Positions 40,647 to 49,326 of a stretch of DNA of 64,000 nt are shown piece by piece. Within the stretch, counting starts at the first letter, position 1; each line of letters opens with the position of its first letter. Source of the DNA: Blastococcus sp. TF02A-30 (GTDB lineage Bacteria > Actinomycetota > Actinomycetes > Mycobacteriales > Geodermatophilaceae); the NCBI RefSeq assembly GCF_003319185.1, contig NZ_QOHJ01000009.1, positions 1 to 64,000 of the forward strand. The letters run 5' to 3'. The translations under genes were made by a program, and so were the position numbers. Under the pieces are notes generated by a model. That model saw only the letters and a list, made by a program, of their open reading frames with translations, ran no database searches and had not been told where the DNA came from.

Positions 40647-42127
40647 GACCGCTCCTGCTCGGCGAGCTCGGGGACGGTCGGGTCGGCGAACGCCAGCTTC
40701 GGCACCACGAGCAGCGCGACCGCCGCCAGCAGCGCCGTCGTCCCGCAGACGACCCAGACGGTGACGTAGCCCGACAGCGAGCCGGCCGTGCCCTCCGACC
40801 CGTCGACGAGGGTGGGCGCGCCCGACGCCAGCGCGATCGCGAACACCGCCGAGGCGAACGAGCCGCCGAGCACCTTGGTGGTGTTGGTCAGCCCGGTGGC
40901 CACGCCCGTGCGGCCCACCGGCGCGGCCGCGGCGGCGGCCGCCGGCAGCGCGGCCACGAGCGCGCCCGACCCGAGCCCGGCCAGCGAGATGCAGGCCAGC
41001 GTCTCGGCCAGGGCGTCGTGGAACGGGACGAGCAGCAGGTAGCCGACGCCGGTGAGCGTGGCCGCGCCGATCAGCGTGGTGCGCGGCGACGTGCGCCGGG
41101 TGATCCGGGCGAACTGGCCGGCGCCGACCAGCATCGAGACCACGTAGGCGCCGATGACGATCGAGACCTCGCTGGTCGAGAGCCCCAGCCCGTAGCCGTA
41201 CTCGTCGGGGTCGGTGCGGGCGTAGGTGGACAGCGGTCCCTGCGCGCCGAGCACGCTGATCCCAAACAGCCCCGCGGTCAGCTGCACCGGCCACATCGAG
41301 GGGCTGCGCAGCACGCGGAAGTCGACCAGCGGGTCGTCGCGGCGCAGCTCGTAGGCGACGAACGGGACGAGCAGCAGCACCCCGAGCGCGGTCACCGCCC
41401 ACGGCCACGCGGCGCCCTCGTTGAGCCGGACGAAGGAGAGGCCGCCGGTGATCACGAGCAGCACCAGGCTGAGCATCGTGGCGCCGGCCGCGTCGACCGT
41501 CCCGCCGGTGCGCCCCTCGCTCTCGGGCACGCGGAACGCCACGACCAGGCAGACGCCGACGACGAGCACGGCCGGCAGCACGAGCGCGATCCGGAAGGAG
41601 TCGGCGAAGGTCTGGCCGAGCTGCCCGCCGCCGATGGCCCCGACGATCGCGCCGGCCTGCAGCGCGGCGACGATCATCCCGGTGGCCCGCCGGGTCTGGG
41701 ACGCCGCGCCGGGTGTGCGGCGGGAGCGGTCCCAGATGAGCGCGACCTGCAGCGGCAACCAGGCGACGTAGCAGCCCTGGACCGCCCACGCGGCGAGGAA
41801 CAGCGGGAAGCTCGTCACCAGGCCGAGCGCCACCGTGGCGGCGGCGGTCACGGCGGCCGACCACAGCAGCACCCGGCGGTGCCCGTGCAGGTCGCCGAGC
41901 TTGGCCAGCACCGGGACGACGATCGCCGACAGCATCAGCTGGGCGGCCTCGAGCCAGTTGACGTCGGCGTCGTGGATGCCGAGGTGCCGGGCGACGTCGG
42001 TGAGCAGCGGGACGTAGTACCCCTGCAGCACGCCGCTGGTGAACTCGACGAAGACCAGCCAGCCGACCAGCCCACCGCCGAGCCCCGCGATGCGACCCAC
42101 CGCGGGCGGCGCCGTCGCCCCGCTCAC
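40643..42127 (-). CDS. MFS transporter (14-span DHA2-like)
   Basis: This 494-residue carrier has about 14 hydrophobic spans. Motif A appears as [16 protein letters not shown], and [20 protein letters not shown] marks the central region. The family mostly exports drugs or small molecules by proton exchange. GTG at 42127 overlaps the arcA stop, and its own stop overlaps the M20 peptidase start, so all three are coupled. Its place between arginine deiminase and a peptidase suggests it moves arginine, citrulline or a related compound. Confidence 0.88.
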   Translation of the reverse strand: MSGATAPPAVGRIAGLGGGLVGWLVFVEFTSGVLQGYYVPLLTDVARHLGIHDADVNWLEAAQLMLSAIVVPVLAKLGDLHGHRRVLLWSAAVTAAATVALGLVTSFPLFLAAWAVQGCYVAWLPLQVALIWDRSRRTPGAASQTRRATGMIVAALQAGAIVGAIGGGQLGQTFADSFRIALVLPAVLVVGVCLVVAFRVPESEGRTGGTVDAAGATMLSLVLLVITGGLSFVRLNEGAAWPWAVTALGVLLLVPFVAYELRRDDPLVDFRVLRSPSMWPVQLTAGLFGISVLGAQGPLSTYARTDPDEYGYGLGLSTSEVSIVIGAYVVSMLVGAGQFARITRRTSPRTTLIGAATLTGVGYLLLVPFHDALAETLACISLAGLGSGALVAALPAAAAAAAPVGRTGVATGLTNTTKVLGGSFASAVFAIALASGAPTLVDGSEGTAGSLSGYVTVWVVCGTTALLAAVALLVVPKLAFADPTVPELAEQERS

Positions 42128-43350
42128 AGGGCGTCCCGGGCCACGGGGCACGACATGCACCGGGGGCCGCCTCGGCCGCTGCCCAGCTCGGAGCCGGCGA
42201 TCCGCAGCACCTCGATGCCGGCCGCCTCCAGCGCCGCGTTGGTCACCGCGTTGCGCTCGTAGGCCACGGTCAGCCGCGGGGCCAGCGCCAGGGTGTTGTT
42301 GCCGTCGTCCCACTGCTCGCGCTCGGCGGTGACCGGGTCCAGGCCGGTGTCGATGACCCGCAGCCGGTCGATGCCCATGGCCGCGGCCGCCGCCTCGAGG
42401 AAGGGGCGCGGGCCGCTCACGGTCAGCTCCACGGGGTCGGCGTCGTCGGCCACGCCGTCGGGCGCGGTGACGGTCCAGGCCCGGAGCGAGTCGGCGACGG
42501 CGGGGTACATGACCATCGCGTCGACGTCGACCATCGTGGCGATGGTGTCCAGGTGCATCGTCGCCCGCTGCTGGGCGATCGGGACCACGAGCACCGTGTG
42601 CGCCAACCCGCGGGCGAACACCCGGCGGGCCAGCCGCTCCGCGCCGCCCGGCGTCGTCCGCTCGCCCACGCCCACGGCGACCACGCCGGGGGCCAGCAGC
42701 AGGACGTCGCCGCCCTCCAGGTGCTCCAGCTGGGCGGAGTACAGCTGCTCCACCCCGGCGAACCGCGGGTGGTGCGTGTAGACGGCGGCGGTGATCGTGC
42801 TCTCCCGGTGCCGGGCGGGCATCGCCAGCGAGGTCACCGCCACCTCGTCGCCGACCCACACGGAGGAGTCGCGGGTGAACAGCAGGTTGGGCAGCGGCGG
42901 GACGACGAAGTCCGACCGGTCCATCACCTCGTAGGCCAGCCCGCGCCCGCCGCGCAGCTCGTCGTGGGCCAGGCCCGCGATGAGGGTGGCGGCCAGCTCC
43001 TCGGGGTCCAGCCAGGCCAGGTGCCGGGTCGCCGTCCGCTGCAGCGTGGCGCCCAGGCGCGGGTCGTCGACGGCGGCGCCGATCAGCTCCGCGCGGGCCG
43101 ACGGGAAGGCCAGGATCTCGGCCAGCAGCCGGTCCAGGTAGAGCACCTCGACGCCGCGGTCGGTGAGCGCCTGCGCGAAGGCGTCGTGCTCCTCCTGCGC
43201 GCGGGCCACCCACGGGACGCCGTCGAAGAGCAGCTGGTCGTTGTTGCGCGGCGTCAGCCGGCGCAGCTCGGGCCCGGGCCGGTGCAGCAGCACGGTGCGC
43301 AGGGTGCCGACCTCGCTGGTCGCCCCCATGGTGGCCGCGGACTCGATCAT
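42124..43350 (-). CDS. arcA: Arginine deiminase
   Basis: This 408-residue enzyme hydrolyses arginine to citrulline and ammonia. Family motifs are complete: [51 protein letters not shown] and the C-terminal [17 protein letters not shown] with the catalytic cysteine. The start may be ATG 43350 or ATG 43329 ([19 protein letters not shown]). The usual partners arcB and arcC are absent; instead a MFS carrier and an M20 hydrolase are coupled behind it. It may serve acid tolerance, nitrogen release or citrulline supply. Confidence 0.94.
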   Translation of the reverse strand: MIESAATMGATSEVGTLRTVLLHRPGPELRRLTPRNNDQLLFDGVPWVARAQEEHDAFAQALTDRGVEVLYLDRLLAEILAFPSARAELIGAAVDDPRLGATLQRTATRHLAWLDPEELAATLIAGLAHDELRGGRGLAYEVMDRSDFVVPPLPNLLFTRDSSVWVGDEVAVTSLAMPARHRESTITAAVYTHHPRFAGVEQLYSAQLEHLEGGDVLLLAPGVVAVGVGERTTPGGAERLARRVFARGLAHTVLVVPIAQQRATMHLDTIATMVDVDAMVMYPAVADSLRAWTVTAPDGVADDADPVELTVSGPRPFLEAAAAAMGIDRLRVIDTGLDPVTAEREQWDDGNNTLALAPRLTVAYERNAVTNAALEAAGIEVLRIAGSELGSGRGGPRCMSCPVARDAL

Positions 43351-43464
43351 GGCCGCCAGGCTGGCACACCTCCCCGTGCGCTCGCCCGCGGAGCCGCCCC
43401 GGACGGGTGGCTAGTGTGCGTGCGGGGGCCGGCGGGGCAGCCGGGACCGATCCGGAGGTGCGGT

Positions 43465-44235
43465 GTGGACCTGTTCGACCTGACCGGCAAGGTGGCCGTG
43501 GTGACCGGGGGGACCCGCGGCATCGGCCTGATGATGGCCCGGGGCCTGCTCCAGGCCGGGGCCCGGGTCTACGTCAGCTCGCGCAAGGCCGAAGCCGGCG
43601 ACGCCGCCGTCGCCGAGCTCTCGCCGTTCGGCACGGTCCGCTCGATCCCCGCCGACCTGTCCCGCGAGGAGGAGTGCACCCGGCTGGCCGCCGCCGTCGC
43701 CGACCGCGAGGACCAGGTGCACGTGCTGGTCAACAACGCGGGCGCCACGTGGGGGGCGCCGTCGATCGAGGAGTTCCCCTCCTCGGCGTGGGACAAGGTC
43801 GTCGACCTGAACCTCAAGTCGCCGTTCTTCCTCACCCGCGCCTTCCTGCCGCTGCTCGAGGCCGCGGGCGAGGACGGCGACCCGGCGCGCGTGGTCAACG
43901 TGGGCAGCATCGACGGGCTGCACGTCCCCCCGATGCACACCTACTCCTACTCGACGTCGAAGGCGGCGCTGCACCACCTCACCCGGGTGCTGGCCAAGGA
44001 GCTGGGCCCGCGCGGGATCACCGTCAACGCCGTCGCGCCGGGGCCGTTCGAGTCGAAGATGATGGCCGCCACGCTGGAGGCGTTCGGCGACGAGATCGCC
44101 GCCCGCTCGCCGCTGGGCCGGATCGGGCGTCCCGACGACATGGCCGGCGTCGTCGTCTACCTCGCCTCGCGAGCGGGCTCCTACGTGACCGGCGCGGTCA
44201 TCCCCGTCGACGGCGGCATCGCCACCACCCGCTGA
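43465..44235 (+). CDS. SDR-family oxidoreductase (FabG-like)
   Basis: This 256-residue short-chain dehydrogenase has the cofactor motif VTGGTRGIGLMMARGLL, NNAGATWG, an active-site serine in VNVGSIDGLH, the YSYSTSKAALHHL catalytic Y-x3-K and a terminal YVTGAVIPVDGGIATTR. GTG at 43465 has GGAGG 7 nt upstream. TAGTGT at about 43412 could be its -10. It is likely a 3-oxoacyl or sugar/alcohol dehydrogenase; the substrate is not indicated. It ends just before repeat cluster E, facing the SARP gene. Confidence 0.92.
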   Translation: MDLFDLTGKVAVVTGGTRGIGLMMARGLLQAGARVYVSSRKAEAGDAAVAELSPFGTVRSIPADLSREEECTRLAAAVADREDQVHVLVNNAGATWGAPSIEEFPSSAWDKVVDLNLKSPFFLTRAFLPLLEAAGEDGDPARVVNVGSIDGLHVPPMHTYSYSTSKAALHHLTRVLAKELGPRGITVNAVAPGPFESKMMAATLEAFGDEIAARSPLGRIGRPDDMAGVVVYLASRAGSYVTGAVIPVDGGIATTR

Positions 44236-44242
44236 CCCCCCG

Positions 44243-44304
44243 ACCCAGCTTTCGGTACAGAAAGCTGCGCGGGGACCTCCAGCTGTCTGTACCGAAAGCT
44301 GGGT
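44243..44304 (-). repeat. Composite palindromic element, cluster E (inverted, long hairpin)
   Basis: Two 25-bp arms (44243-44267 and 44280-44304) pair with one mismatch around a 12-nt loop. They contain unit 1, GCTTTCGGTACAGAAAGC, and unit 2, GCTGTCTGTACCGAAAGC. On the minus strand the spacer CTGGAGGTCCCCGCGCAG matches cluster C, so this copy is inverted. It lies between convergent genes and may also terminate them. Confidence 0.92.
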
Positions 44305-44310
44305 GTGGGG

Positions 44311-47300
44311 TCAGGCGGGGGCGGTCGCGGCGGGCGCGGTCGCGGCGGCCAGGCGCCGCAGGTGCGAGTCGGCCAGCGCCACCTGGTGCGGTGACCCGAC
44401 CAGCACGCCCTGTTCCCGGGCCGCCGTCCACCAGCGGCGGGCGCCGTCGGGATCGCCGCGCCGCTCCGCGATCCGGCCGAGCAGCTCGTCGTAGGCGCCG
44501 AGCGTGAGCGACGGCGTCCCGAGCACCGCCTGCCGGCCGCGGTAGGGCAGCAACGACTCCGCGGCCGACGCCCAGTCCGGCTCGTCGCCCAGCCACAGCG
44601 ACGACTCCGCCTGCAGGTAGACGGCGACGTCGCTGGCCCAGTCGCGCACCAGCGTCCGCCCCCAGCGTGCCCGCAGCCGCCGCGCCTCGGCCACGTCACC
44701 CGACTCGGCCGCCGCCAGCACCGCCATCTCCTGCAGCAGCGGGTTGCCCTCGTCGCCGGTGGCCACGAGCAGCGGCAGCGCGTCGGCTTCCCGGTGGTCG
44801 GCCCGGCGCAGGGTGAACTGGTGCGCCGCGTAGGCGTGCCGGGCGTGCGGGGTCACCTTGCGGAACAGCTCGTAGGCCTCCGTGGTGAGCTCCTCGGCCC
44901 GCGCCGCGTTGCCGCGCAGCCAGGCCAGCCCCCCGGCCTGCCACAGCACGTGCGGGCGCACCTCCGGCCCGCCGAGGGAGACCGCCAGCCGCCGGGCCTG
45001 GTCGTGGTCGGCCTCGAACCCGGCCAGGTCGCCCAGGTGCAGCCGGATCGCGGCCCGGTGCAGGTGCGCCATGAACTCGGTGCGCCGGGGGAGCCCGCGC
45101 CCGGCCAGCTGCAGCGACTCGTCGGTCGCGGCCAGCCGCAGCTCCGCCGCCCCCGGCCGCCCCCACACGGCCAGGCAGAAGTTGTTGAGCGTGCGCCCCA
45201 GCAGCTCCGGATCGCCGATCCGCCGGGCCATCTCGACCGCCCGGCGGGCCGCCTGCACGCCGCGGTCGTCGGGGCCGAAGGCCAGCTCGACGCCGAGGGT
45301 GCCGAGCAGCCGAGCGGTGGTCGGGTCGTCGGCGTCCTCGCGCTCGGCGAGCAGGTCCTCCAGGACGGCGACCATGTCGTCGTCCACCACCCCGTGCGGG
45401 CGCCAGTTCCACAGCGTGACGCTGCCCCACACGGCGGCCGCCTCGGCCAGGCACTCGCGGTCGTCCAGCTGGCGGGCCAGGCCGATCGCCTCGGCGACCA
45501 CCTCGCGCGCCTCGGTGAGCTGCCCGCTGCGCAGCAGGTCGTTGCCGAGCGTGGTGAGCAGGTCGTGGCGGGCGCGCGCGGCGCCGTCCTCCTCCGGATC
45601 GATCAGCTCCAGGGCGCGCCGGGTGTGGGCGGCCGCCTCGCCGTGCGCCAGGCGCGCGCGGGCGGCCCGGGCCGCGGCGGTCGACCAGAGCCGCGCGGGC
45701 CCGGCACCCAGGACGGGCAGCGCCTCGACGGCGTGGTGCGCCAGCCGCTCGACCAGGGCGTCGTCGGTCGTCGTCGCCAGGCGGCGCTCCAGCGCCTCGC
45801 CGACCCGCGCGTGCAGCCGGGCCCGCCGCAGCGCGGGCAGGTCGCCGGCCAGCACCTCCTGCACGAGCGCGTGCGCGAACCGCCAGCTCCACGGCCGGGC
45901 TCCCTCCACGACCAGCCCGACGGCGACGGCGGAGTCCATGGCGGTCAGCGCGTCCTCGGCGGGCGTGCCGGCCGCCTCCAGCAGGTCCAGCGGCACCTCC
46001 CGCCCTGCGACCGCGGCCAGCTCCAGCACGTCGCGGGTGCCCTCCGGCAGCCGGCCCAGCCGGGTCCGCAGCACCTCGCCGACCGACGGCGGCACCGGCA
46101 CGTGGTCCAGGTGCAGGTCGTGGGCGCCCACCATCCAGCGCGAGAGCTCGACGACGAAGAACGGGTTGCCGCCGGTGCGGTCGTGCACGGCCGCGGCCAG
46201 CGACCGGTCGCCGGGTGAGCCCAGCTGGGCGGCGAGCAGGGCGGCGACGTCGTCGGCGTCCAGCCCGCGCAGCCGCAGGCAGGTGGCCGCCGGTTCGCGG
46301 GCCAACCGGCCCAGGCAGTCGGCGACCGCCTCGGGCAGCTGCTCGCCGACGGTCCGCGCGGTGACCAGCAGCAGCACCGGTGCGCGGGGGAGGTGCCGGG
46401 CGAGCAGGCCCAGCAGCTGCACCGACGTCGTGTCCGCCCCCTGCAGGTCGTCGAGGACGACGAGCAGCGGCCGGGTCGCCGCGCCGGCCAGGCGGGAGCG
46501 CAGGTCCTGGAACAGCCGGAAGCGGGCTGCGTCCGCGTCGTCGCCGGCCGCCGGGGCCAGCTCGGGCTGGTCCAGCTGCTCGAGCACCTGCGTCCACGGC
46601 CAGAGCGCGGGCGCCCCGGCGTCGTCGGCGCAGCGGCTCCACGCCACCGCCCACCCGGAGACCCGGGCGCCGTCGGCGGCGGCCTCGGCCAGCCGGGTCT
46701 TGCCGATCCCGGCCTCGCCCTCGACCACGAGCACCGCCGGCCGCCCGCCCGCGACCTGCTCGGCCACCGCCCGCACCTGGTCGAGCTCCGCCTGCCGGCC
46801 GACCAGCGCGTCGGCGGACGGCGCGAGCGCGGGCGCCGGCGCGGACGGCAGGACCGGCCGGGGCACGCGCTCCAGCAGCCGCGGGTCCTGGCGCAGCACC
46901 GCCTGCTCCAGGTCGCGCAGCTCGGGTCCGGGGTCGATGCCGAGCTCGTCGCGCAGCAGCTCGGCGCAGCGGCGGCAGGCGTCCAGCGCCTCGGCCTGCC
47001 GGTCGGCCGCGTAGAGGGCGGTGACCAGCCGGGCCCACAGCCGCTCGCGCAGCGGGTGCTCGGCGACCAGCTGCTGCAGGTCGGCCACCGCCTGCTCGGG
47101 CCGGCCGACGGCGGTCAGCGCGTCGCACCGCCGCTCGCGGGCCCGAACCCGCAGCTCGGTGAGCCGCAGCCGGTCGCTGGTGGCGGCGGGGGAGTCGCCG
47201 AGCTCGGCCAGCGGTTCGCCGCGCCACAGCGCCAGGGCCTCGTCGAGCAGGGCGACGCCGCCGGCCGGGTCACCGGATCCCACAGCGGCGTCGCCGTCCT

Positions 47301-47637
47301 CCACCAACCGGGCGAAGCGCAGCAGGTCCAGCTCCTCGGGCCCGGCGTTCAGCAGGTACCCGGGCGGGCGGGTGAGCAGCACCGACGGCGCCTGCCGCGG
47401 ACCGCGCTCGGGCTCCAGCACCCGGCGCAGGTGGGAGACGTAGGCCTGCAGCGTGCCGGTGACCGTCGGCGGCGGCTCGTCACCCCAGAGCGCGCCGATG
47501 ATGCGGTCGACGCCCACGGCCCGCCCGGCGTCGGCCAGGAGCAGGGTCAGCAGCGCCCGGGGCTTGGCGCCGCCCACGTCGACGGGGCGGCCGTCGGGCC
47601 CGGTGACCTCGAGCGGCCCGAGGACGCGGTAGCGCAC
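44311..47637 (-). CDS. SARP/AfsR-type transcriptional regulator with AAA ATPase and TPR
   Basis: This 1108-residue regulator begins with a winged-helix OmpR-type DNA-binding domain (VRYRVLGPLEVTGPDGRPVDVGG, about 1-95). The bacterial transcriptional activation domain follows (to about 245), then an ATPase with Walker A VVEGEAGIGKTRLAEAA near residues 302-318 and Walker B LLVVLDDLQGAD. A long TPR-like helical part completes it. It is the AfsR/large-SARP layout, which activates secondary-metabolite or other specialised genes in response to phosphorylation or ligands. GTG at 47637 starts the conserved N terminus. It diverges from an FAD oxidase gene, the nearest likely target. Confidence 0.93.
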   Translation of the reverse strand: MRYRVLGPLEVTGPDGRPVDVGGAKPRALLTLLLADAGRAVGVDRIIGALWGDEPPPTVTGTLQAYVSHLRRVLEPERGPRQAPSVLLTRPPGYLLNAGPEELDLLRFARLVEDGDAAVGSGDPAGGVALLDEALALWRGEPLAELGDSPAATSDRLRLTELRVRARERRCDALTAVGRPEQAVADLQQLVAEHPLRERLWARLVTALYAADRQAEALDACRRCAELLRDELGIDPGPELRDLEQAVLRQDPRLLERVPRPVLPSAPAPALAPSADALVGRQAELDQVRAVAEQVAGGRPAVLVVEGEAGIGKTRLAEAAADGARVSGWAVAWSRCADDAGAPALWPWTQVLEQLDQPELAPAAGDDADAARFRLFQDLRSRLAGAATRPLLVVLDDLQGADTTSVQLLGLLARHLPRAPVLLLVTARTVGEQLPEAVADCLGRLAREPAATCLRLRGLDADDVAALLAAQLGSPGDRSLAAAVHDRTGGNPFFVVELSRWMVGAHDLHLDHVPVPPSVGEVLRTRLGRLPEGTRDVLELAAVAGREVPLDLLEAAGTPAEDALTAMDSAVAVGLVVEGARPWSWRFAHALVQEVLAGDLPALRRARLHARVGEALERRLATTTDDALVERLAHHAVEALPVLGAGPARLWSTAAARAARARLAHGEAAAHTRRALELIDPEEDGAARARHDLLTTLGNDLLRSGQLTEAREVVAEAIGLARQLDDRECLAEAAAVWGSVTLWNWRPHGVVDDDMVAVLEDLLAEREDADDPTTARLLGTLGVELAFGPDDRGVQAARRAVEMARRIGDPELLGRTLNNFCLAVWGRPGAAELRLAATDESLQLAGRGLPRRTEFMAHLHRAAIRLHLGDLAGFEADHDQARRLAVSLGGPEVRPHVLWQAGGLAWLRGNAARAEELTTEAYELFRKVTPHARHAYAAHQFTLRRADHREADALPLLVATGDEGNPLLQEMAVLAAAESGDVAEARRLRARWGRTLVRDWASDVAVYLQAESSLWLGDEPDWASAAESLLPYRGRQAVLGTPSLTLGAYDELLGRIAERRGDPDGARRWWTAAREQGVLVGSPHQVALADSHLRRLAAATAPAATAPA

Positions 47638-47826
47638 GCCGCGGGATGCTCCCAGCGCGGCGCCGTCGGCGGCACCCCTTCGTGCGCGCGGGACGGCTGC
47701 AAGTGGGCTCCAAGTATCCGGCAAGCGGGCCGCCCCACTCTTCCTCCCGTCCCCCCGACGCCGCGGCACGACCGCGGCGGACCCCACCCCGCGGCCGACC
47801 GCCGCGGCCGCGCAGAGGAACACCGC

Positions 47827-49272
47827 ATGTCTCTCTCCGAGCTCCCCCGCGAGCCCGAGCCCGTCGCCCTGCTCGACCCGGCTGCGCTCGACGCGCTGGC
47901 GCCCTCGTTCCCCGCCGCCGACGTCGACCACCTCCGGGGCCTGGTCCACGGCCCGGTGTACGCCGCGGGCGACGACGGCCTGGCTGCCGAGGTGGCCACC
48001 TGGAACCTCGCGGTCCAGCACACGCCGGCGATCGCGGTGGGCGCGACCTGCGCCGCGGACGTCGCCGCCGCCGTCGGCTGGGCCGTCGAGCACGGCCTGG
48101 GCGTGGCCGTGCAGGCCACCGGCCACGGTCCGGTGCGCAACGCCGCCGGCTCGATGATGGTCACCACCCGCCGCATGCAGGGTGTGCACGTCGACCCGGT
48201 GCGGCGCACCGCCCGCGTCGAGGCGGGCGTGAAGTGGGAGCGCGTGCTGGAGGCCGCCGGGGAGTTCGGGCTGGCCGGGCTGTGCGGCTCGTCCTCGGAC
48301 GTCGGCGTGGTCGGCTACACCCTCGGTGGCGGCGTGGGCTCGCTGGGCCGCCGGTACGGCTTCGCCGCCGACCACGTGCAGGCGATCGAGCTGGTCACCG
48401 CCGACGGCCGGATCCGCCAGGTGACGGCGAGCACCGAGCCGGAGCTGTTCTGGGCGCTGCGCGGCGGCAAGGGCAACTTCGGCATCGTCACCGCGCTCGA
48501 GATCGAGCTGGTCCCGGTCGCCGACCTCTACGCCGGCGGCATCTTCTTCGCCGGTTCCTCCATGGCCTCGGTGCTGCACACCTTCCGCAGCTGGGTGCGC
48601 ACCGTCCCGGAGGAGGTGTCGACGTCGATCGCGATCCTGCGGCTCCCGGACGCGGAGTTCCTGCCGCCGCCGCTGCGCGGGCAGACCGCTGTCCACTTCC
48701 GGTACGCCTACTCCGGCCGCGACTTCGACGAGGGCGAGCGGCTGGTGGCGCCGATGAAGGCGGCCGGCGAGATCCTGCTCGGCTTCATCGGGCCGATCCG
48801 CAGCACCGAGATGGACTCCATCCACATGGACCCGACCGACCCGATGCCCGGCTGGGAGAAGGGGATGCTGCTCGCCTCGCTGACCGAGGAGGCGGTGGAC
48901 ACCCTGCTGCAGGTGGCCGGGCCGCAGGCGCAGGTCCCGCTGATCATGGTCGAGCTGCGGATGCTCGGCGGGCAGCTGGCGCGGCAGCCGGAGGTCCCCA
49001 ACGCGGTGGCCGGGCGGGGCGGCGCCTTCTCGCTGCTGGTCCTGGGCCCGGGCGTGCCCGAGCTGGCCGAGGTCGTGCCCGCCGTGGGGAAGGGGCTGCT
49101 GGCCGCGATGCAGCCGTGGCGGGCCCCGGGCGTGCTCACCAACTTCCTCGGCGAGGTCTCCGGGCCCGAGGAGGTCGCGGCCGCCTACGGCCCCGGCATC
49201 GCCGAGCGGCTCCGCGAGGTGAAGTCCCAGGTCGACCCCGCCGGCGTCTTCTCCTTCGGCCACGCGATCTGA
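47827..49272 (+). CDS. FAD-linked oxidase, berberine-bridge/PCMH type
   Basis: This 481-residue flavoprotein has the PCMH FAD domain: AVQATGHGPVRNA, where the histidine may bind FAD covalently, LCGSSSDVGVVGYTLGGGVGSLGRRYG and LRGGKGNFGIVTALE. The C terminus ends QVDPAGVFSFGHAI, the spot of the berberine-type signature. The paired CGSS region in place of the second covalent cysteine is typical, though bicovalent attachment is uncertain. It diverges from the SARP-type regulator by 189 bp and may oxidise a sugar, alkaloid-like or polyketide substrate under its control. Confidence 0.9.
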   Translation: MSLSELPREPEPVALLDPAALDALAPSFPAADVDHLRGLVHGPVYAAGDDGLAAEVATWNLAVQHTPAIAVGATCAADVAAAVGWAVEHGLGVAVQATGHGPVRNAAGSMMVTTRRMQGVHVDPVRRTARVEAGVKWERVLEAAGEFGLAGLCGSSSDVGVVGYTLGGGVGSLGRRYGFAADHVQAIELVTADGRIRQVTASTEPELFWALRGGKGNFGIVTALEIELVPVADLYAGGIFFAGSSMASVLHTFRSWVRTVPEEVSTSIAILRLPDAEFLPPPLRGQTAVHFRYAYSGRDFDEGERLVAPMKAAGEILLGFIGPIRSTEMDSIHMDPTDPMPGWEKGMLLASLTEEAVDTLLQVAGPQAQVPLIMVELRMLGGQLARQPEVPNAVAGRGGAFSLLVLGPGVPELAEVVPAVGKGLLAAMQPWRAPGVLTNFLGEVSGPEEVAAAYGPGIAERLREVKSQVDPAGVFSFGHAI

Positions 49273-49326
49273 GCTCGCGCGCCGGCGTCGCGGACCCCTG
49301 CCCCCGGTCCGCGGCGCCGTCCCGCG

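Noticed and set aside
47638..49263. N-terminal extension of the SARP frame up to 49263
   Set aside because: The extra part is antisense to the FAD oxidase gene and low complexity; the OmpR-type domain begins at GTG 47637.
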